Source: Thermococcus gammatolerans EJ3
GTDB taxonomy: Archaea > Methanobacteriota_B > Thermococci > Thermococcales > Thermococcaceae
Direction of reading: 5' to 3'
DNA: 64,000 nt
Assembly: GCF_000022365.1 (NCBI RefSeq)
Contig: NC_012804.1
Location: forward strand, 682,001 to 746,000
The position numbers and the translations under genes were made by a program. The notes beneath the pieces were generated by a model, which was not told the origin of the DNA, searched no databases, and saw only the letters and a program-made list of their open reading frames with translations. Shown here piece by piece: positions 58,153 through 64,000 of the stretch (positions are counted from its first letter, which is position 1; every line of letters starts with the position of its first letter).

Positions 58153-58541
58153 GTCTGCTCAAGCTCATCGCGCTGATTGCAGACGAGATAATCGTTGGTG
58201 TTTTCCTTCTCGTTGTTCTTCCAGCCCTTGGAATGGGGGTACCGGTTTTGGTCACGGGGCTGGTTCTGGGAGTCCTCCTCGTCAAGGACGTTCTGATAGC
58301 CCCGTACGTGCTCGGAGGCGGGCTCGAAAAACGGCCCAAGGCCGGGCCAGAATCTCTCGTCGGCAGAACCGCTGTGGTCGTGGATGACCTCTCGCCGGAA
58401 GGCCTCGTGAAGCTCGACGGCGAGCTCTGGCGGGCAAGATGCTTTCACGGAACCGCGAGGAGGGGAGAAAAGGTTAGGGTTGTTGAAGTTGATGGAACTA
58501 AGCTCCTCGTTGAACTCCCAGCGAGCGAAGAACCTCGATAA
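58131..58541 (+). CDS. NfeD-like membrane protein
   Basis: A 136-residue protein with two membrane spans (about 8-55) and a C-terminal OB-fold-like NfeD domain: SLVGRTAVVVDDLSPEGLVKLDGELWRAR, then VRVVEVDGTKLLVELP. NfeD proteins work beside SPFH proteins and membrane proteases; here neither is adjacent, though an SPFH protein is encoded at 22340-23338. I start at the ATG at 58131 after GGGGTGG. The 3' end overlaps the convergent gene by 44 bases. Confidence 0.82.
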   Translation: MAGGKGVSLLKLIALIADEIIVGVFLLVVLPALGMGVPVLVTGLVLGVLLVKDVLIAPYVLGGGLEKRPKAGPESLVGRTAVVVDDLSPEGLVKLDGELWRARCFHGTARRGEKVRVVEVDGTKLLVELPASEEPR

Positions 58542-58932
58542 TTTCCTCCGGCCTGTTGGTCGAGAAGGAGACGTCCCAGCCCTTCTTTCGCTTGATGTAG
58601 ACGCAGGCCTTTGCAGGAAGGGTGAAGTGAATCTTCGCCGGACAGCTCATCCAGCCTTCCCTGACCGCGAACCACTCGATTTCGTCAACCCTAACCGTCT
58701 TCCTGAGGAAGAGGCCGAGGAAACCGCTGAGAAATATCCTATCCTCGTAGACCCTAACGCGAAAGGCCATGACCTCAATGAGTATCGTGACGGTAAGGAC
58801 CGTTGAAACAGCCATTATGGGAACTGCCTCCCCCGTTTTGAGGCTCTCGTAGAGCCCGATGGGCATAAGAACCAAAGGCGGGAGGAGCAAGAGCGTTATC
58901 CACTTCGAGTAGAGCGTTTCCTCGTAGAGCAT
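58498..58932 (-). CDS. small membrane protein with a PH-like soluble part, function unknown
   Basis: A 144-residue protein with two membrane spans (about 12-30 and 38-58) and a C-terminal beta-rich region (AFRVRVYEDRIFLSG, CVYIKRKKGWDVSFS, then a helix PEEIIEVLRSLG) that resembles small bacterial PH-like modules. I recognise no exact family. The start is probably the ATG at 58932 after GTGATGG; an ATG two codons earlier is possible. It converges on the NfeD-like gene with a 44-base overlap. Confidence 0.65.
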   Translation of the reverse strand: MLYEETLYSKWITLLLLPPLVLMPIGLYESLKTGEAVPIMAVSTVLTVTILIEVMAFRVRVYEDRIFLSGFLGLFLRKTVRVDEIEWFAVREGWMSCPAKIHFTLPAKACVYIKRKKGWDVSFSTNRPEEIIEVLRSLGVQRGA

Positions 58933-58995
58933 GGCCATCACGGTGAATTCTCGTTAGGGCTTTAAACCCCTTCCCAAACCTATGGTGGTGATACG

Positions 58996-59424
58996 ATGGT
59001 TAACGCGATTGCCGTCGACGGACTGACCGACGATGAAGTTAGGGAAATCCTGACGAGGTATCGGAAGATAGCCCTCGTTGGAGCCTCTCCGAAGCCCGAG
59101 CGCGACGCGAACGAGGTCATGCGCTACCTCATTGAGAAGGGCTACGAGGTCTATCCGGTCAACCCCCGCTACTCAGAGGTTCTCGGGCGGAAGTGTTACC
59201 CGAGCGTCCTCGACATCCCCGAGGAAGTCGAGATAGTTGACCTCTTCGTTCGCCCGGAGTTCGCGAGGGACTACGTTGAGCAGGCGATAAAGAAGGGTGC
59301 GAAAGTTGTCTGGTTCCAGTTCGGGACGTTCGACGAAGAAGCCTTTAGAAGAGCCAGGGAAGCGGGCTTAACCGCTGTCGCCCACCGCTGTATCAAGCAG
59401 GAACATGAGAGGCTTATCGGGTGA
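58996..59424 (+). CDS. CoA-binding protein (YccU-like)
   Basis: A 142-residue Rossmann-fold CoA-binding domain protein (CoA_binding_2). It has IALVGASPKPERDANEVMRYL, YPVNPRYSEVLGRKCYPS and WFQFGTFDEEA, typical of this small family. Known members bind CoA; the physiological role is unclear. The ATG follows GGTGGTGAT with good spacing. The 3' end overlaps the end of the damaged vapC gene by 11 bases. Confidence 0.88.
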   Translation: MVNAIAVDGLTDDEVREILTRYRKIALVGASPKPERDANEVMRYLIEKGYEVYPVNPRYSEVLGRKCYPSVLDIPEEVEIVDLFVRPEFARDYVEQAIKKGAKVVWFQFGTFDEEAFRRAREAGLTAVAHRCIKQEHERLIG

Positions 59425-59838
59425 TGCCGAGCAGTTTCAGTACCTCTCCGGTGTTCAGGACTTTAATCTCTCTAATCTCCTTTAGCCTTCTGTCATTGCT
59501 CCACAGTGGAGCGTTCACCTTGAGGGAGAGGGCAACGAAGTCGGCGTCATCTTTGTCGGGGCATATCTCCAGCGCAAGGGGTATGAACTCTGAGTAGAAC
59601 TCTTCTGGGACGAAAATAACGTGTTCCCTCAGAATTTCGAGCATTCCCTGGAAAGTCCCCTTATCTATTTTGGCTTTGCGAAGAACTTCTTCCTTGTGTT
59701 CTTCCAGTTCTGAAATCGCAAACTCAGGGCTGATTAGTCTTCCTGAGAGGAGGAATACCAGCTCGCGGGTGGTTGTGGATTTCCGAAGAAAGAGAACAGC
59801 ACGTTCGTGTTAACGACGAGAAGAATATCTTCTCTCAA
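59414..59838 (-). pseudogene. vapC: PIN-domain toxin VapC, frameshifted and lacking the first catalytic Asp
   Basis: From a TTG at 59838 the frame reads LREDILLVVNTNVLFSFF and then loses sense. One base over, the frame continues RKSTTTRELVFLLSG through KVNAPLWSNDRRLKEI to a stop at 59414. Adding one C in TTCTTCGG at about 59783-59790 joins them into about 141 residues. PIN domains normally read VVDTNVL; here Asp is Asn, a loss of a metal ligand independent of the frameshift. The later acidic residues (DDADFVALS and SNDRRL) remain. Thus the toxin is probably inactive even if the frameshift were an error. Confidence 0.72.
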
Positions 59839-60025
59839 GGTATTTCCCTCTGCCCTTTTTTGCCAGCCGACCAAGCTCTACGGCGTCTTCCTCGGACAGC
59901 CTAGAATCCTTAAGGGCCTCGTTTATCTCCACGAGCGTTTTGAGCCTCTCCGAAATTGTTCTGGCAATCAGCAGGGCTATCCTATCGTCCACGCCCTGCG
60001 GGACTTTAACAACAATACCACCCAA
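59810..60025 (-). CDS. vapB: VapB-type antitoxin partner of the damaged VapC
   Basis: A 71-residue protein, VVKVPQGVDDRIALLIARTISERLKTLVEIN and a basic C-terminus, resembling archaeal VapB-like antitoxins. It overlaps the toxin start by 29 bases, as expected for a coupled pair. I take a TTG at 60025 after GGTGGT as the start; a GTG five codons upstream is also possible. It seems intact, so it may still bind its promoter or neutralise a related toxin. Confidence 0.65.
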   Translation of the reverse strand: MGGIVVKVPQGVDDRIALLIARTISERLKTLVEINEALKDSRLSEEDAVELGRLAKKGRGKYLERRYSSRR

Positions 60026-60066
60026 GACTACCACCAACACCGGTTGGTTCCCGTGTTATATAACCT

Positions 60067-61167
60067 TTAGCCCCTCTTCCTTATCACGTGAATATCCCTA
60101 ACGAGCCTGTGCCTCTCCTCGTAGTCAGGATATCTCCCCAGAACCTCGAAGCCCAGCTTACCGAGCCACCTCCGCTCCTTCCGGTAGATGCTCCCGTCCC
60201 TCAGCCTGTAGGCGGGGAAGACGAAGACGACCCTTCCGTTCCTCTTCAAAACCTCGGAGAAGCTCTCGAAGACCGAAAAGTACAGCCTGTCCAGCTCGTT
60301 CGCTAACTTTATCGCCTCTCCCCTGCCCGGGTTCCTCTTCAGGGGCTTCCCGAGGTAGGGCTCGGTGACTATGGCATCGAACCTCTCGCGGAAACAGCGC
60401 TTCAGCTTCCTCGCGTCGCAGACCTCTATCCTCGCCGAGTTCTTGAGCCTGAACTCCCGCCTGAGCCACTCGATGTTTTTACGTGCTTCCCTAACCCTCT
60501 CGGGGTCGCGGTCGCTCCCGTAAGCGGGCAACCCCTGGAGGACGAACTCCTGAAGGACAGTTCCGATACCGCAGAATGGGTCAAGGAAAAGGCCCCTCCT
60601 CACCTCGGTGAGGTTCACCATTATTCGAGCGAGCCTCGGTGGAATCGAGAGGATTGGCCTCTGAACCGGTCTTTCCACGTCGAGCTTCTTCAGCTCGAAG
60701 GGATCGGTAACCTTAACCGTCTCGCCAACCAGAAAGCTCCCGTCGTCGCGGAACAGGAAAACGACGTCCTTAACTTCAGGAAAGCCCTTTAGAATCAGCT
60801 CTGCCGGCATGGAGTAAACCTTAGCGGGCTTGAAGAACTTGGCAGGGCCCTCCTGCTTGAACTCCCTCTTTACGGCGCTTCCCAGCTTCCGCCAGAGCCT
60901 CCAGTCGTCCCTCCCGTAGAGGCTTACCGTGAAGAGCTTGGCGTATTCGAGGTCTTTTATCGCCTCTTCCCCCTCGCCGACGATTCTGACAAGCTTTAAG
61001 GAACCTCCGAGCCACCGGAAATGCCTCTCTATCGAGGGTCTTGCCTCGATGAGCAACCAGTTAGAATGTTCCTCGAGTAGTTTAACCTTTAGACCGAATC
61101 TCCTGCCGAAACTGTAAAATTCCGCCCTGCTCAGCTCTGGATTCTTGCCAAGAATTACCCCGTACAT
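60067..61167 (-). CDS. Trm11/TrmG10-like RNA methyltransferase
   Basis: A 366-residue protein with an N-terminal THUMP-like region (about 1-150) and a C-terminal Rossmann methyltransferase: LFLDPFCGIGTVLQEF near 210 binds SAM and VTEPYLGKPL near 285 holds the place of the D/N-PPY catalytic motif. The layout fits archaeal tRNA guanine-N2 methyltransferases (Trm-G10/Trm11 group), but EPYLG is not the usual DPPYG, so the target base is open. The ATG at 61167 has no strong ribosome site. It diverges from the helical-repeat gene. Confidence 0.78.
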   Translation of the reverse strand: MYGVILGKNPELSRAEFYSFGRRFGLKVKLLEEHSNWLLIEARPSIERHFRWLGGSLKLVRIVGEGEEAIKDLEYAKLFTVSLYGRDDWRLWRKLGSAVKREFKQEGPAKFFKPAKVYSMPAELILKGFPEVKDVVFLFRDDGSFLVGETVKVTDPFELKKLDVERPVQRPILSIPPRLARIMVNLTEVRRGLFLDPFCGIGTVLQEFVLQGLPAYGSDRDPERVREARKNIEWLRREFRLKNSARIEVCDARKLKRCFRERFDAIVTEPYLGKPLKRNPGRGEAIKLANELDRLYFSVFESFSEVLKRNGRVVFVFPAYRLRDGSIYRKERRWLGKLGFEVLGRYPDYEERHRLVRDIHVIRKRG

Positions 61168-61228
61168 GAAAAAGCCTTTACTCGGGCTTTTAAAAGCCTT
61201 TGGGCCGATAATGTTAAGAACCTTTATT

Positions 61229-61245
61229 CCGTAAGGATTTTACGG
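61229..61245. promoter_or_regulatory. inverted repeat at the start region of the helical-repeat gene
   Basis: CCGTAA-GGATT-TTACGG is a perfect six-base inverted repeat just after the CCTTTATT TATA-like box and directly before the GGGGGTG ribosome site of the gene at 61257. Placement fits an operator or a leader hairpin. Confidence 0.35.
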
Positions 61246-61256
61246 GGGTGTTTTGG

Positions 61257-62543
61257 TTGCTCATCCGTGAAATAATCGAGACGGCTGAAGTCATCCGCGA
61301 TCCTTATCTCCGGGCAACCACGTATGCTAAAATCGGGGAGCGGCTCGCCCGGGTCAGGGATGCGAAATTCAAGCTAGTTTTTCTAAAGGCAATCGAGACC
61401 ACGAGGGAGATTGATGATCCCGTCAAGACCTTCAGGGCGCTCCTCTCAATAGGGTATTCTATGAAGAAGGCAGGCCTCCGCTCTGCAAAAAAGATCTACC
61501 AGAGGGTTCTTGAGGACTCGCGCGAGCTCCCGGATCCGGTTAGGGATGACCTCATGGTTCTCGCGGCGCGCTACATGCTCGGTCTTGGCGAGATAAACGA
61601 GGCCATAATCTACGCGATGGAGGTCAAGAACCCCTCCCTCAGGGATACCGTTCTCCTCCAAATAATACGAAGGAATACCTCCCTCATAGGCACCGAGAAG
61701 GTCAGGGTTGCCTACAGGATACGGAAGAGCAAAATGGCCCTCGAAAACATCTCTACGGAACCCCACCGCTCGAAGGCTCTCATTGAGATAATGAAGTCGT
61801 ACTTCCTCCTGAGTAGCTACGAGAACGGGATAGCCACGATCAGGGAGATTGAGCAGAGGGAGTGGGCCAAGTACGCCTTTAAGGAGGCCCTGTTCTTCCT
61901 CAAGGAGAGGGGGGTTATTGAGAAGTACGTTCCAAACCTCAAGGAACTCGCCAAGTATCTCGTTGGGAAGTTTGGGGATGATTTCAAGATAGAGCTGGGC
62001 GTTGCCTTTGCACTCGCAGAGGAACCCGTTGAGGCGGCGGACCTGTTGAGGAAGCTCGACGGTGACAAAGCCCTCGTTGAAGTCGCCATCAGGCTCCTTG
62101 AGGTTGCCCCGAGGTACCTCCCCTCGTTCATCCGCGTTCTGAACGAGCGCGAGGCGACAGAAGTTGGAAGGGCCCTCATGAACCGCTTCCTTGAGAACCC
62201 CGACGAGGGGGAGTGGGAAACGATCAGGGCGATATGGGAGCGCTCCCGGAGCGAGGAGATCAGGGTTAAGATAGCGCGCTATTCCCTCGTCAAGGGCGAC
62301 ATAGACGGCGCCATGAAGGTCGTTGAGCACATAGAGAACGAAAGGCTCCGCTCGATAGTCTTGGCAGATATAGCCCACAGGTTACTCAAGATGGGGGACG
62401 TTTCAAGGGCTATTGACGTTGCCCTTGAAGTTAGGGATCCGAAGTTCTCTTCCATTCTGATAGCTGAAATCCTGATCGGAGCCCTTGACAGGGAGATAGA
62501 GGCCAAGGTGATAGTCAATGGAAAGGCTAAGAATCACTCTTAG
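61257..62543 (+). CDS. alpha-helical repeat (TPR/HEAT-like) protein
   Basis: A 428-residue protein built of short helix pairs, each about 33-38 residues (for example ARYMLGLGEINEAIIYAMEV and ADIAHRLLKMGDVSRAIDVA). No catalytic motif, membrane span or signal is present. It should be a cytosolic scaffold. I start at a TTG at 61257, six bases after GGTG; a GTG nine bases earlier is in frame but leaves no spacing. A 26-base overlap couples it to the next small gene. Similar solenoids are frequent in Thermococcales. Confidence 0.75.
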   Translation: MLIREIIETAEVIRDPYLRATTYAKIGERLARVRDAKFKLVFLKAIETTREIDDPVKTFRALLSIGYSMKKAGLRSAKKIYQRVLEDSRELPDPVRDDLMVLAARYMLGLGEINEAIIYAMEVKNPSLRDTVLLQIIRRNTSLIGTEKVRVAYRIRKSKMALENISTEPHRSKALIEIMKSYFLLSSYENGIATIREIEQREWAKYAFKEALFFLKERGVIEKYVPNLKELAKYLVGKFGDDFKIELGVAFALAEEPVEAADLLRKLDGDKALVEVAIRLLEVAPRYLPSFIRVLNEREATEVGRALMNRFLENPDEGEWETIRAIWERSRSEEIRVKIARYSLVKGDIDGAMKVVEHIENERLRSIVLADIAHRLLKMGDVSRAIDVALEVRDPKFSSILIAEILIGALDREIEAKVIVNGKAKNHS

Positions 62544-62808
62544 ACGAAAGAAGAGCGATCCCGTTGATTATGCAAGGGACCTTGCGGAGGCCCTGCTTGA
62601 GGGCAGGGTTATTGGGGAGGACGTTCTCTTCAGGGACGCGGTGAACGAGATCTACACCACCCTGAAGGAGGCTCTCTTCAAGGGAAAGGAGGGAAACGAG
62701 AACCTGATCCAGGCCTATGAGCTCGCCGTCGTACTCCGCTACCTTGTACAGGATGGCGTTAAGACCTCAAGGGAGATACTTGAGGAACTCGTTCAGATCC
62801 TCGAATGA
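62518..62808 (+). CDS. small helical protein, function unknown
   Basis: A 96-residue, charged, all-helical protein (ARDLAEALLEGRVIGEDVLF, LIQAYELAVVLRYLVQDG). The ATG lies in the end of the helical-repeat gene with GGTGATAG as ribosome site. Tight overlap suggests it partners the repeat protein. The next gene, yjbQ, starts 38 bases on. No family recognised. Confidence 0.72.
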   Translation: MERLRITLRRKKSDPVDYARDLAEALLEGRVIGEDVLFRDAVNEIYTTLKEALFKGKEGNENLIQAYELAVVLRYLVQDGVKTSREILEELVQILE

Positions 62809-62846
62809 GTTTTAAGCTCTTTTTCCAACTTTCCCCGGTGGTCCCG

Positions 62847-63272
62847 ATGTTGCTGAGTTTTGAAGTGTCCACGACTGAAAGGTTTCAGATCATTGACGTG
62901 ACCGACGAGGTTCAGCGGCTCGTGTGGAAGGGGAAGCTGAGGCACGGCATAGCTGTTGTTTTTACAAAGCATACGACAACCGGCCTGATGATAAACGAGC
63001 CGGAAAAAGGACTTCTTGAGGACATCAAGGCCAAGATGAAGGAACTAATTCCGAGGGGTGCCGGTTACAAACATGACAGGATTGACAGCAACGCCCACTC
63101 CCACCTCAGGGCAAGCCTGTTCCTGAACACCGAACTAGTCGTTCCCGTTGATGAGGGCGAGCTGGTTCTCGGCACGTGGCAGAGAATACTCTTCGTTGAG
63201 CTCGATGGGCCGAGACACCGGAAGATCATGGTTATGCTCTGTCCCTGTCCTGAGTATCCGGAGGAGGAGTGA
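62847..63272 (+). CDS. yjbQ: YjbQ family protein (UPF0047)
   Basis: A 141-residue protein of the small trimeric UPF0047/YjbQ family, with VFTKHTTTGLMINEPEKG near residue 45, HDRIDSNAHSHLRAS near 85 and LGTWQRILFVELDGPR near the end; the three conserved His lie in these blocks. Some members show weak thiamine-phosphate synthase activity. I start at the ATG at 62847 after GGTGG; an earlier in-frame ATG at 62805 lies in the preceding gene. The D-aminopeptidase gene begins one base after its stop. Confidence 0.9.
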   Translation: MLLSFEVSTTERFQIIDVTDEVQRLVWKGKLRHGIAVVFTKHTTTGLMINEPEKGLLEDIKAKMKELIPRGAGYKHDRIDSNAHSHLRASLFLNTELVVPVDEGELVLGTWQRILFVELDGPRHRKIMVMLCPCPEYPEEE

Positions 63273-63273
63273 A

Positions 63274-64000
63274 ATGAGGGCGTTTATCTCGGTTGACCTG
63301 GAGGGCCTTCCCCATGTCGTCAGCAGGGAGCACCTCTTCGTTAAGGGGGCCCTGTACAGCGAGGCCCGGAGGATAGCGACTGAAGTCGTCAAAACCGCGG
63401 CCGAGGCCTTATACCAGAACGGTTTTGACGAGGTTGTGGTGGCTGACAGTCACGGCCCCATGGTGAACGTCATCCCGGAGGAGATGCCGGACTACGTGGA
63501 GCTCGTGAGGGGCTTTCCTAGGCCCCTGAGCATGGTCGCCTTCGCGAAGGGAAGCGATGCGGCAATTTTTCTCGGCTACCACGCTAAGGCGGGAACAGGC
63601 TACGCAACCTTCGACCATACATACAGCGGCTCGACCATTGATCGGCTCGAGATAAACGGAATCGAGGTCAGCGAGTTCCTCCTCAACGCGTACCTCCTCG
63701 GTAGCTGGGGGGTTCCAGTGATACTTGTCGGTGGGGACGCGAGGCTCATAGAGGATGTCAAAAAGTTTGCCCCTTGGGCGGTTGGAATAGCCTTCAAGGA
63801 GAGCCTCTCCCGTTACGCCGCCAAGAGCCCGAGCCTTGGGAAGGTGAAGGCTTTACTCAAGGCTGGTGTTACGGAGGCGGTCATCAAGCTTGAGGAAGGA
63901 GAAGCAAAGCCCCTAAAGGCAAAGGAACCCGTTGAGGTTAAGCTTCGCTTCCTGAGCAGCGCCTTCGCCGACGCGGCTGAACTGCTGCCCATCATCGAGC
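63274..64000 (+). CDS. DppA-like M55 D-aminopeptidase (runs off the window)
   Basis: The first 242 residues of a zinc D-aminopeptidase of family M55. It opens MRAFISVDLEGLPHV, with the metal ligands Asp8 and Glu10, and carries VVVADSHGPM with a His near 60 and FLGYHAKAG with a His near 104, then LLGSWGVPVILVGGD. These enzymes trim D-amino-acid peptides. GGAGGAGTG before the ATG is a good ribosome site. The frame is open to the window edge; full-length members have about 275 residues. It follows yjbQ in the same transcription unit. Confidence 0.92.
   Translation, partial: MRAFISVDLEGLPHVVSREHLFVKGALYSEARRIATEVVKTAAEALYQNGFDEVVVADSHGPMVNVIPEEMPDYVELVRGFPRPLSMVAFAKGSDAAIFLGYHAKAGTGYATFDHTYSGSTIDRLEINGIEVSEFLLNAYLLGSWGVPVILVGGDARLIEDVKKFAPWAVGIAFKESLSRYAAKSPSLGKVKALLKAGVTEAVIKLEEGEAKPLKAKEPVEVKLRFLSSAFADAAELLPIIE

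Noticed and set aside
61446-62378. A 310-codon open frame antisense to the helical-repeat gene
   Set aside because: It is a shadow of a repeat-rich real gene; its own sequence has no domain pattern and no promoter.

Overview
The window is a densely packed archaeal chromosome segment that looks like a member of the Thermococcales, most likely a Thermococcus of moderately high GC. The evidence is gene content: a tungsten aldehyde:ferredoxin-type oxidoreductase beside an AdhD-like aldo-keto reductase, ADP-forming acyl-CoA synthetase subunits, archaeal PurP, split GMP synthetase, 4-demethylwyosine synthase, CetZ, class III signal-peptide pilins, DUF257 and DUF835 proteins. Signals agree: GGTGAT-type ribosome binding sites, short leaders, A/T-rich TATA boxes and many 1-17 base overlaps. 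I see no rRNA, tRNA, CRISPR array, insertion sequence or integrase.

Layout. 1-9.2 kb: class II amidotransferase-like protein, CBS pair, duplicated metallophosphoesterase, the two-gene cyclic 2,3-diphosphoglycerate operon, a 59-residue DUF1931 histone-fold protein, a beta-lactamase-fold hydrolase, AsnRS and an MtaD-like deaminase. 9.3-15.4 kb: CBS protein with an HPF-like tail, phosphoglycerate mutase with a Thermococcales glycolytic motif, aldo-keto reductase and a frameshifted WOR4-like oxidoreductase. 15.4-19.9 kb: two PhoU/TrkA-C proteins divergent from two MgtE/SLC41-like transporters. 20-22 kb: acyl-CoA synthetase (ADP-forming) alpha and beta. 22.3-25.7 kb: a four-gene SPFH/zinc-ribbon/coiled-coil operon of unknown function. 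25.8-41.6 kb: purine nucleotide synthesis (purE, purD, two purP, purS-purQ-purL, guaB, both guaA subunits), interrupted by DUF257-type proteins, a membrane protein, an MFS transporter, a DUF835 sensor-like protein and a toxin-antitoxin pair lying between the two GMP synthetase subunits. 41.7-53.8 kb: a large surface locus on the minus strand, with CetZ, a two-helix membrane protein and a secreted alpha/alpha-toroid protein in one operon, next to an operon of three small pilin-like proteins and three large pilin-leader surface proteins, one with DUF2341. 53.8-64 kb: mixed housekeeping genes (taw1, dolichol/phytol-kinase-like protein, radical SAM protein, YgjP-like protease, NfeD-like protein, CoA-binding protein, RNA methyltransferase, YjbQ, D-aminopeptidase) and a second, damaged VapBC pair.

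How it works together. Purine synthesis is the main metabolic theme, running from PRA/GAR steps to IMP precursors and on to GMP; purS and purD share a TTTT-N-ACAT element at the same distance from the TATA box. The strongest candidates for undescribed systems are the CetZ-toroid-pilin surface locus, the SPFH/zinc-ribbon operon with its promoter inverted repeat, and the PhoU/TrkA-C plus MgtE-like divergon.

Caution. At least three genes (WOR4-like, a secreted protein at 30.4 kb, VapC at 59.4 kb) and perhaps two more loci carry apparent single-base frameshifts, all at or beside short homopolymers. This may be true decay or sequencing error, and it affects how those entries should be read.
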